64,000 nucleotides of DNA, taken from Celerinatantimonas sp046054165. Lineage in GTDB: Bacteria; Pseudomonadota; Gammaproteobacteria; Enterobacterales; Celerinatantimonadaceae. The notes below the pieces were generated by a model, which was given only the letters and a program-made list of their open reading frames with translations, made no database searches and was not told where the DNA came from. The position numbers were made by a program, and so were the translations under genes. Location: the NCBI RefSeq assembly GCF_046054165.1, contig NZ_JBFNXK010000001.1, positions 434,001 to 498,000 on the forward strand. The letters are read 5' to 3'. Positions within the stretch are counted from its first letter, which is position 1; each line of letters starts with the position of its first letter. Below are positions 13,832 to 20,718 of the stretch, one piece after another.

Positions 13832-14869
13832 TCAGTCCACTATAATATAATCAGAAACTATCTGATTGAATTTTTCATCATTTTCTATTTCATTCATAGA
13901 AATACTATACTTATATTCTGACGGAATTATTTTATATTCTCTTGATATGGGCTTATCAAATTCATTACAATATATAGTAATAAGCATTTCTATAGCTTCT
14001 TTAGCATTTATTATCATCGCTCCAGGTATTCTACAATATGTTCCTGCCTGTAATTCTCCAATATTCCATCTTTTTATAAACGTTGGGTTTTTCAGCATAC
14101 TTACATAATTTATTTCTGATGGCGAGTTCAATATATTTGCATACATATATGATATATCTCTTTTCTCTGGCACTTCAGGGTTATAATCATCTGTCGGTAT
14201 ACATGAAAATATATCAGATAATTCTTCATTACTTTCTGAAAAAAACTCAACTTCTAAAGAAATACCAGTCCCTAATTTTTTACCTTTATTTTCTATCTTA
14301 AAAAAAATAATCTCTGCACCGCCATAAATTGCTAAAAAAGCAGCTCTCCGCCTAAAAAAATCTTTATTATTTTCATTCGAAAAAACAGCCATGTTCAAAA
14401 ATGAACTATTTGGGTTAAATTCATTATAGTCAGGAACAGTATCAATTTTTGGAGTAAGTATATTAATTCTATTAATCTGAATAACATTATCACTAAATGA
14501 TTGTTCTTCTATATCCAATACATCAGATTCTAAAACAGGTCTATTCTCATATTTAATTAAAATTCCTTCAATAAATTTATCTGCTGAATGAATTAAAATA
14601 TAATACACCATAGTTAAAATCAATAAAAGCACACCTAACCAAGCATCTCCACCATTATTTATAGCGTTTTCTAATAATGGTGATTTCCCCCAAATTTTCT
14701 CTATAACATAAACTAGTAAAACTTCATTCAAGCCTACTTGGGAACCAACTATTAATAGCACTGCCATTGCAGCACTTATTTTTGCCAGCTTTATTTCAAA
14801 TGGAAGTTTAAAAATAGAGATTACTCGCTTGACTTTCTTTAAAAAATCAATCAATCGTTCTAAATTCAT
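13832..14869 (-). CDS. Hypothetical two-TM protein with large cytoplasmic domain (S-V cargo)
   Basis: The 345 residues contain a basic N-terminal helix and two membrane segments (about 31-53 and 76-95). A soluble C-terminal domain of about 245 residues follows, rich in Asn and Glu. I recognise no enzyme motif; a beta-rich region around residues 150-220 reads like a ligand or protein-binding fold. It is the first gene of a pair with the 230-aa anchored protein. The paired membrane-anchor design is frequent in prophage defence operons, but that role is not demonstrated. The whole pair is AT-rich and probably came in as one unit. Confidence 0.65.
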   Translation of the reverse strand: MNLERLIDFLKKVKRVISIFKLPFEIKLAKISAAMAVLLIVGSQVGLNEVLLVYVIEKIWGKSPLLENAINNGGDAWLGVLLLILTMVYYILIHSADKFIEGILIKYENRPVLESDVLDIEEQSFSDNVIQINRINILTPKIDTVPDYNEFNPNSSFLNMAVFSNENNKDFFRRRAAFLAIYGGAEIIFFKIENKGKKLGTGISLEVEFFSESNEELSDIFSCIPTDDYNPEVPEKRDISYMYANILNSPSEINYVSMLKNPTFIKRWNIGELQAGTYCRIPGAMIINAKEAIEMLITIYCNEFDKPISREYKIIPSEYKYSISMNEIENDEKFNQIVSDYIIVD

Positions 14870-14955
14870 GATACTTTCAATCCCAAAACACGTATTGACA
14901 ATATAAATTGTATATACTAAATTCTCTGTTTACGAGGCGTGACAACCTCTTACAA

Positions 14956-14992
14956 GCGGTTTACCCGCACCCGATAGCACTGCGGTTTTTTT
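14956..14992 (+). terminator. Attenuator-like terminator before structured RNA copy 3
   Basis: GCGG (14956-14959), CCGC (14965-14968) and GCGG (14982-14985) followed by seven T allow two exclusive hairpins, exactly as at 2544-2579. The linkers also match (CCGCACCCG..AGC..TGCGG), and GTGCC-AATTT follows in both places. The shared sequence shows it travels with the RNA cassette. Confidence 0.55.
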
Positions 14993-15026
14993 GTGCCCAA
15001 AATTTGTGGGACCGATCGATTTCTAT

Positions 15027-15105
15027 GGTCGGGAGTTCTGCCGAATACAACACCTTCGGGGAATAGGCAGAGCGGTCTCTTGTAGCCGTTGTCACCCTCC
15101 TGACC
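15027..15105 (+). ncRNA. Structured RNA, copy 3 of 3, leader of the second 72-aa gene
   Basis: The primary sequence differs widely from copies 1-2, but the fold is the same. P1 pairs 15027-15035 with 15097-15105 (nine pairs, one G-U). P2 is CTGCC/GGCAG (15038-15042/15066-15070) enclosing the same asymmetric loop AATACAACA/GGAATA and a CC-TTCG-GG tip. P3 is AGCGG/CCGTT (15071-15075/15086-15090) with loop TCTCTTGTAG. The GNRA loop of copies 1-2 is replaced by a UUCG loop, and all three stems are rebuilt with different bases. That is covariation supporting a real RNA. Confidence 0.75.
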
Positions 15106-15160
15106 ACCCTTAACGGGCATCGAATAATTTTTGTGTGACAGCAAATACAAGGAGCCAACC

Positions 15161-15379
15161 ATGGCAAATTATCCCTATCATCTTAGTGAAGATGACTATC
15201 GCAAACTCTGTGACATCCGTGACAGCTTAACCCTGACCCAAAGCGCCACCGCTTATATTCCCAATGGTCAGGACTACTTCCTCGAACCAGCCCTAGTCAC
15301 CGCATTCTTAAAAACCATGACGTCTCAAATGACCGACATCCTCGATCACGTCGGCAACCCAGACGACACCAAGCACTAA
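15161..15379 (+). CDS. 72-aa protein, family B (paralogue of the 2750 gene)
   Basis: The 72-residue, helical, acidic protein starts MANYPYHLSEDDYRKL. An AAGGAG site lies 6 bases before the ATG. It shares with the 2750 product the S-D/E-x-D start, the LRD-like leucine helix, a central Pro, FL-x2-M-x2-Q-x-T and a His near the end. A structured RNA of the same design precedes both. It sits alone on the plus strand between two minus-strand cargo operons, so its promoter and leader must be its own. Function unknown. Confidence 0.75.
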   Translation: MANYPYHLSEDDYRKLCDIRDSLTLTQSATAYIPNGQDYFLEPALVTAFLKTMTSQMTDILDHVGNPDDTKH

Positions 15380-15404
15380 TTTTCAAAGAGCAGCGCAAGC
15401 TGCT

Positions 15405-16679
15405 CTAGTTAGTTTTAGTTCTCATCCATTCAAAGTATTTCTTCTCGGTATATTCATCGTATGACTCTTTAAATGCCTTAAGTTGGTTAGTCTTAATTGA
15501 TATTTCTCTATCAATTTCCTCAACTCGACTTTTAAGATAGTGCATTCTTGAGGAGGAAAGGCCATCATTATTATTTATACGATGAAACAATTTTTTCTTC
15601 TCAATTTCTAGTCCCTTGATTTCGCACTCTACCGAGAATATATTGCTTTTAATGCTATCTACTAAAATATCACTATCAAGTTCATCTTCAAAATCCGCCC
15701 GCAATACCTGTTGTTCTTGACTATCGAAAGCATAAAAATATGGATTTAGTTCTATTGTTTTTCCCTCTTGAAAATTAATACCACTAGTGGATTCGACTTC
15801 TAAAATAACATCGTCTTCAATCTTGGTATCCAAATACTCTTTGGCTAATTGTAAAAATTTAGTCGACTGACAGATATAGACATCGTGTTCTGGAACAGCG
15901 GCCCTAAACTCAAGAATAAGCTCACTACGGGGACCAAAGTTACGGTCAATATTCTTCGTCTTGCTCCACCAATCTTGTTTCACATCATCGGTCACTAGCA
16001 CCACATTTTTCTGCTTGTCCTTTGCATACTCAATGATCTGCCGCCAAAGAACATAATCCCCCAATGCATCTAGTTTTTCTTTGTCAGTCTGCGCCCCATT
16101 CAGCTTCGCTTGATCTTCAAATCCCGGTGGCACTTTACGGTTATAGCGGTCAGTTCCCGCATTAATTACTTCCGTAATTTGTTCGTCAGTATAATTTTGG
16201 CCAATTTTGCCATCAAATAATGTGCTGATTTGTTCCAAAATCGAGTCAGCATGGTAGCGTTCAGTAAATGCCTTTTTCCCCTCATCTAACTCTTTTTCTA
16301 ACTGCTCAAATAGTTTATTCGCTTGTTTAAGCGTTTTATCCGCAATGAATGGATTTTTTCGTTGGTTATTGAGTGACTTTTTGACGTCATCAAGCTGTTT
16401 GAGCAGCGTTGAATAACTTCCTGCTTCTTCATGGATAACACCAGCACGATTGCGCAGATACTCTTCAGCAATTTGATAAGGCAACCAGACTTGATCTTTA
16501 ATCTTATCCAGTGTGGTAAGGAAAGCGTCTTTCGTCGCAGACGTGTATCGATAGAGGCCCAATAAGATATTGGTATCAAAAACAAACAGCGTATCGTTTG
16601 ATTTCCACAGAGCTTCCAGCTCTGCTCCGGTTTTGGGAAAGTATCCGGGGAAAAGGTCTTTCACGAACGAGCCTTTCAT
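15405..16679 (-). CDS. PIN-like domain protein (DUF4935/PIN_8 type), putative RNase
   Basis: The 424-residue protein has an N-terminal PIN-like nuclease fold of about 265 residues. FVFDTNILLGLYRY supplies the first catalytic Asp, YQIAEEYLRN a conserved acidic pair and NVVLVTDDVKQDWW the late Asp cluster. A long helical insert with many Lys/Glu lies between them. Residues of about 300-424 form a separate region ending in a coiled coil. PIN_8 proteins occur in prophages and defence islands and are predicted metal-dependent RNases. The adjacent upstream gene on the same strand (16821-17810) may be a partner, 141 bases away. Confidence 0.75.
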   Translation of the reverse strand: MKGSFVKDLFPGYFPKTGAELEALWKSNDTLFVFDTNILLGLYRYTSATKDAFLTTLDKIKDQVWLPYQIAEEYLRNRAGVIHEEAGSYSTLLKQLDDVKKSLNNQRKNPFIADKTLKQANKLFEQLEKELDEGKKAFTERYHADSILEQISTLFDGKIGQNYTDEQITEVINAGTDRYNRKVPPGFEDQAKLNGAQTDKEKLDALGDYVLWRQIIEYAKDKQKNVVLVTDDVKQDWWSKTKNIDRNFGPRSELILEFRAAVPEHDVYICQSTKFLQLAKEYLDTKIEDDVILEVESTSGINFQEGKTIELNPYFYAFDSQEQQVLRADFEDELDSDILVDSIKSNIFSVECEIKGLEIEKKKLFHRINNNDGLSSSRMHYLKSRVEEIDREISIKTNQLKAFKESYDEYTEKKYFEWMRTKTN

Positions 16680-16820
16680 GGCGAAATGATGAGAACAACT
16701 TAGCTCAAACTAACTCAACCATCAATAACACAAATGGCTTAAACTGGGGATGTTTTGAGGTAGCGCAAAGGAAAGAGCGATGCAGTTGGGGCGAGATAAC
16801 CCCGACCACACCGCTGGGGT

Positions 16821-17810
16821 TTAGGATTTTAATGCCACTGAGATAACTTTGGCCGAAGAGTAATAACCATGCCGTTCTTTGACAAGCATGGCTAATTGAA
16901 TCGGATGTCGTTCCCAACTATGATCTTTTAATGCCTCTTCTTGGTCAGCCCCCAGCACACCTAAGGGAACATCAGCATGAAACTGGTAGCCGGTCTTGAT
17001 ATCTTCAACATCTAAACGCACGTGGTCTATTTTTGAAAAATCAGCAGCTCTTAGGAAGTATTCCCCTTCAATTTTCCGCTCAACGGCTTTTTCTCGCGGT
17101 TTACTCACCAGCTCATTGGCGGTGTCACCGGTAATCATAAAGCTTGGAAGGTTTTCATCGGCGGTGTCCGCAGAAACTTCTAATTTGTCCTGCGGGCGTA
17201 ACTTCGTGAGGATGTCGGATCTTAAATCGCCAAGGCCTTGCATAATCAGATCACATGCGGGATTGTGTTTCGCGGCTCTCTGCACAATTTCCATTTTCTC
17301 TTTCTCAAGCTGTGACAGCTCAATGGTTTGCTCCAGCTCTTTTTCTTTCCCTTTCTGTGCGAGCCATGACCGCCAAAAAACCACGCTGGTTGCGCAAACC
17401 CCGAAAACAATCAACACAAGTGTAATCTCTGATGGAGTCATTTTACCTACGGCATCCTGCAATGTTTTGAGAATTGGATCCTGAAGTAATGTTTCGAAAA
17501 TCGAGGAGCCGTCATTGACCTTAACGACGAGTTCCAGTTTTTCCCGATCGTCTTTCGTCAGGTGGCGAAGGTTATCATCGCCGTAATTACTAATACAGTA
17601 TACTTTATGAACCTCTTTTTGAAGGTTCAATAGTGCTGGCATGATACGCGTCGGGATGGTTCCCTTAAAATCTTCACCCTGAATATGAATCACAAATTTT
17701 GGCCATGATTTTAGCTCTATATTTTCAATATGCTCAATTTCATAGCCATCAATGAGTTGTTTTAATAGATTAAGCGCATCCTCTTCATTACCAATCGATA
17801 TTGTATCCAT
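16821..17810 (-). CDS. Hypothetical one-TM protein, possible partner of the PIN protein
   Basis: Of the 329 residues, about 1-120 form an N-terminal domain (SWPKFVIHIQGEDFKGTIP..IMPALLNLQKEVHKVY). A membrane segment follows at about 127-147 (ITLVLIVFGVCATSVVFW), then a Glu-rich coiled coil and a C-terminal domain of about 130 residues. The family is not recognised with certainty; proteins of this layout occur in prophages and conjugative elements. It is transcribed towards the PIN gene and is less AT-rich than the 13-15 kb cargo. A membrane sensor paired with an RNase is one reading. Confidence 0.65.
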   Translation of the reverse strand: MDTISIGNEEDALNLLKQLIDGYEIEHIENIELKSWPKFVIHIQGEDFKGTIPTRIMPALLNLQKEVHKVYCISNYGDDNLRHLTKDDREKLELVVKVNDGSSIFETLLQDPILKTLQDAVGKMTPSEITLVLIVFGVCATSVVFWRSWLAQKGKEKELEQTIELSQLEKEKMEIVQRAAKHNPACDLIMQGLGDLRSDILTKLRPQDKLEVSADTADENLPSFMITGDTANELVSKPREKAVERKIEGEYFLRAADFSKIDHVRLDVEDIKTGYQFHADVPLGVLGADQEEALKDHSWERHPIQLAMLVKERHGYYSSAKVISVALKS

Positions 17811-17950
17811 ACATATTCCATTATTTTCTTATCAAATCGGTAAAAATTACGCTTAATCGATCTTTTTATCAATAATAAAAGAGGCTGAGTCTAAACCGAA
17901 TTGCATCCCTTAAGCCGATTCGCTACAGTCACTCAAACAGAGGGAATATC

Positions 17951-18172
17951 ATGAAAACAGCAACGATTCAGATCGCGCAATCACTGGTCGACAAAGCAAC
18001 AGCCGCCGCAAAAGCGACCCAACGCACACCATCCCAACAGATTGAACACTGGGCCCAGATTGGTCAAATGATGGAAGACAATCCCGATCTCCCTTATGCG
18101 TTTGTACAACAAGCCATCATGGCCCACGATGAGAAGCAAGCGGGGGAATCCACGGCTTACACTTTCGAATAA
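17951..18172 (+). CDS. ParD-like antitoxin family protein, no partner toxin visible
   Basis: The 73-residue protein fits the ParD_like family: an N-terminal strand (TATIQIAQSLVDKATAAAK) as in ribbon-helix-helix antitoxins, then RTPSQQIEHWAQIGQMMEDNPDLPYAFV. An AGAGGG site is well placed before the ATG. No RelE/ParE-type toxin lies next to it: V follows downstream and a divergent one-TM gene lies upstream. It is either an orphan regulator or an antitoxin for a toxin elsewhere. Confidence 0.78.
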   Translation: MKTATIQIAQSLVDKATAAAKATQRTPSQQIEHWAQIGQMMEDNPDLPYAFVQQAIMAHDEKQAGESTAYTFE

Positions 18173-18195
18173 CCGGCTCGCATTTTTCTCGTTTC

Positions 18196-18214
18196 TGTAA
18201 ACCTATCGCCTACA
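18196..18214 (+). promoter_or_regulatory. Late-activator (Ogr-type) site before V
   Basis: CTGTAA..CTACA in the form TGT (18196-18198)-N13-ACA (18212-18214). It matches the P/O and FI sites and lies 47 bases before the V start. It sits downstream of the S-V cargo, so the tail operon keeps its own late promoter despite the insertion. Confidence 0.65.
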
Positions 18215-18233
18215 CCCATTGTTAGCTGACGAA

Positions 18234-18258
18234 CCGAACGCCCCTCTTTAGCGTTCGG
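18234..18258 (+). other. Hairpin directly before the V start codon
   Basis: CCGAACGC (18234-18241) pairs perfectly with GCGTTCGG (18251-18258) around a 9-base loop. Only three bases separate it from ATG 18262. There is no T-run. V has no obvious Shine-Dalgarno site here, so the hairpin may affect initiation, or transcription may begin after it. Confidence 0.5.
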
Positions 18259-18261
18259 GTT

Positions 18262-18861
18262 ATGAACATTGCAGATATCAATCGTCGGCTGGATAACCTC
18301 ATCCGCCTTGGCGTCATCGACCAACTAAATTTTGAGCGTGCGGATTTCCCTTGTGCGCGGGTTCGCTGCGGCAATTTACTCACCAATTGGCTACCGCTGG
18401 CGAGTGTTCGTGCGGGCCAAGATGGCGAGCATGACCCATATGAGGTGGGCGAACAGGTCATTATCCTTTGCCCCTGCGGTACGTTGGAACAGGGTGTGAT
18501 TGTGGCCTCTTTGTTTAGCCAGCAGCGCCCTGCACCATCGACTTCACCCACGGTTCATCGCCGCCAGTATCGTGACGGCGCCATCATCGACTACGACACG
18601 GCCAAACATGCGCTTACGGCCACGCTGCCGGCGGGCGGCACGGTCACCGCCACAGCATCCGGCGGCTTTCTGCTCACCGGCAATGTCACCATTCAAGGAA
18701 ATCTTTCAACCGTGGGGCAGATGGAATCCTCCGGAGCCATTCACTCACAGCAAACCATCAGCGCGGATAACGACGTTAAAGCGCAGAGCGTCAGCCTGCT
18801 ACATCACCACCATACCGGCGTGCGCTCCGGCAGCGATACCTCAGGGGAGCCCGTGAAATGA
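18262..18861 (+). CDS. V: Baseplate spike protein (P2 gpV family)
   Basis: The trimeric spike at the tail tip pierces the outer membrane. The 199 residues (P2 V 211) hold an OB-like N-terminal domain (VRCGNLLTNWLPLASVRAG, EVGEQVIILCPCG), then beta-helix repeats (TATLPAGGTVTATASGGFLLTGNV). The C-terminal tip carries a His cluster (LLHHHHTGVRSGSDTSGEP), the metal-binding motif of gpV-type spikes. It overlaps W by four bases (ATGA). Confidence 0.94.
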   Translation: MNIADINRRLDNLIRLGVIDQLNFERADFPCARVRCGNLLTNWLPLASVRAGQDGEHDPYEVGEQVIILCPCGTLEQGVIVASLFSQQRPAPSTSPTVHRRQYRDGAIIDYDTAKHALTATLPAGGTVTATASGGFLLTGNVTIQGNLSTVGQMESSGAIHSQQTISADNDVKAQSVSLLHHHHTGVRSGSDTSGEPVK

Positions 18862-19211
18862 TCGGCATGTCCGCGGCAAGCGGCCGCACCTTAACTGGCG
18901 ATGATCACCTGCGCCAATCCATCACCGATATTTTGAATACGCCCGTCGGTTCGCGGTTAATGCGCCGTGACTACGGCAGCCAGTTGCTCGATTTGATTGA
19001 TGCACCGGCGAACGAGGCCACTACCGTGCTCATCTACTCCGCTATTGCGTCCGCTCTGTTGAAATGGGAGCCACGCATGCGAATTTCGCAATTAAATTTA
19101 CGTAGCGACGCGTCACCGGGGCAATACATCGTCGAAATCACCGGAACGCGCACCGATACCAACGCCTCAACCAACTTGCGCATCCCCGTGCGCTTAGGAG
19201 CTGCGGCATGA
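18858..19211 (+). CDS. W: Baseplate wedge protein W (P2 gpW, gp25-like)
   Basis: The 117-residue protein (P2 W 115) is of the gp25/lysozyme-like baseplate family: SITDILNTPVGSRLMRRDYGS, then LIDAPAN and ALLKWEPRM. It sits in the wedge that triggers sheath contraction. Four-base overlaps join it to V and J. Confidence 0.94.
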   Translation: MIGMSAASGRTLTGDDHLRQSITDILNTPVGSRLMRRDYGSQLLDLIDAPANEATTVLIYSAIASALLKWEPRMRISQLNLRSDASPGQYIVEITGTRTDTNASTNLRIPVRLGAAA

Positions 19212-20107
19212 GTAGTACCTTTACCCCTATCGACCTCTCCGCTCTGCCAACGCCCAACGTCATCGAAGCAATCGACTATGAAACGCTGCTGGCCAACAAC
19301 AAAGATTATCTCATCAGCCTCTATCCGGATGATGAGCAAGCCGAGGTGGCCGATACCTTAGCGCTGGAATCGGAGCCCCTCACGAAGTTGCTGGAGCTAC
19401 TGAGTTACCGTGAGATGCTGCTGCGCCAACGGGTGAATGAAGCGGCTCAGGCCACCATGCTGGCGTTTGCCGCAGGCAATGACTTGGACCAGAAAGCGGC
19501 GGATGTGAACTTGCAACGGTTGGTGATCACCCAAGCCACCAACACCACCGAAGCGCAGCTGGAAAGTGACGAGGCGCTGCGCGAGCGCATCCAAATGGCG
19601 TGGGAAGGGCTTTCGACCGCTGGGCCGCGCAATAGTTACATCTTTCACGCCCGTAATGCTGCCGGCCAAGTGGCTGATGCCACCGCCGTTAGCCCGTCAC
19701 CGGCAGCGGTTACGGTAACCATTCAATCCACCACCGAACCGGGCACCGCACCGGATGATCTGCTCGAAACCGTGCGTCACTATTTAAGCGATGAGGAACG
19801 CCGACCGTTGGGGGATCGCCTTACCGTGCAATCGGCACAAATACTCTCCTACTCGGTTCAGGCCACGTTAGAGCTAGCCACTACCGGCGCGGAAAGCTCG
19901 CTGATTGTCGATGCGGCCACGCAAAACCTGCAAAACATCGTCAATCAACGCCGCCGACTGGGCGTTGAAGTAGCCGCTTCCGCGATTTACGCGGCGCTGC
20001 ATGTGGAAGGCGTGGCCAAAGTCACGTTGCAAAACTGGCAGGACATCGTCCCCACGCCGGCGCAATGTGGCTATTGCACCGATATCCAAATTGAGGTGGC
20101 TGCATGA
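19208..20107 (+). CDS. J: Baseplate assembly protein J (P2 gpJ family)
   Basis: Of 299 residues (P2 J 302), typical parts are FTPIDLSALPTPNVIEAIDYE at the start, LYPDDEQAEVADTLALESEPLTKLLE in the first third, GPRNSYIFHARNA in the middle, LSDEERRPLGDRL, and the Cys-containing end CGYCTDIQIEV. J forms the outer wedge of the baseplate. It is coupled to W and I by four-base overlaps. Confidence 0.94.
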   Translation: MSSTFTPIDLSALPTPNVIEAIDYETLLANNKDYLISLYPDDEQAEVADTLALESEPLTKLLELLSYREMLLRQRVNEAAQATMLAFAAGNDLDQKAADVNLQRLVITQATNTTEAQLESDEALRERIQMAWEGLSTAGPRNSYIFHARNAAGQVADATAVSPSPAAVTVTIQSTTEPGTAPDDLLETVRHYLSDEERRPLGDRLTVQSAQILSYSVQATLELATTGAESSLIVDAATQNLQNIVNQRRRLGVEVAASAIYAALHVEGVAKVTLQNWQDIVPTPAQCGYCTDIQIEVAA

Positions 20108-20718
20108 GCTTACTGCCGCCCAATGCCGAAACCTTAGAGCGCCGCTTGGCGCAGCTGTGCCAAGATCTCAATGCCATTGAGGTACCCATCCGCAGCATTC
20201 ATCGTCCGGCCGATTGTCCGAGCGAACTAATGCCCTATTTAGCCTGGGCCCGCAGCGTCGACCGCTGGGATACCCGTTGGCAGGAATCCGCCAAACGTAA
20301 GACCCTCGCCGACAGCTATTTTACCCACGCCCACAAAGGCACCATTGCCGCGCTGCGGCGCGTGGTGGAACCGCTCGGTTTCCTATTAGAGGTCATTGAA
20401 TGGTGGCAAGAAGATGCCACACCGGGCACATTTCGGCTGGTTATTGGCGTGAAAGATCAAGGCATCACCGACGCGCTTTATCAACTGCTCGAGCTGATGA
20501 TTGACGATACCAAACCGCTAAGCCGACAGATGCAGGGGCTGATGCTCTCGCTCTCCGTTGACGGGGCATTCAATACCCATGTAGCGAGTTACTGCGGCGA
20601 TGATCTCACGGTGTATGCCTATATGCCGGAATGCGTCACCACCGCCAGCCCGCAATACAGTGGCGGCAGCAGCCACCACATTGATACCTTAACCATTCAA
20701 CCGCAAGGTGATTTATGA
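20104..20718 (+). CDS. I: Baseplate/tail protein I (P2 gpI family)
   Basis: The 204 residues (P2 I 176) include RSIHRPADCPSELMPYLAWARSVDRWD, SYFTHAHKGTIAALRRVVEPLG and a beta-rich end rich in Tyr. The protein links wedge and tail fibre. The C-terminus is about 25 residues longer than in P2. It overlaps J and H by four bases each. Confidence 0.93.
   Translation: MSLLPPNAETLERRLAQLCQDLNAIEVPIRSIHRPADCPSELMPYLAWARSVDRWDTRWQESAKRKTLADSYFTHAHKGTIAALRRVVEPLGFLLEVIEWWQEDATPGTFRLVIGVKDQGITDALYQLLELMIDDTKPLSRQMQGLMLSLSVDGAFNTHVASYCGDDLTVYAYMPECVTTASPQYSGGSSHHIDTLTIQPQGDL

Noticed and set aside
16680..16820. Terminator AACCCC..GGGGTT between the PIN gene and its upstream neighbour
   Set aside because: The stem is short and no T-run follows on the minus strand.
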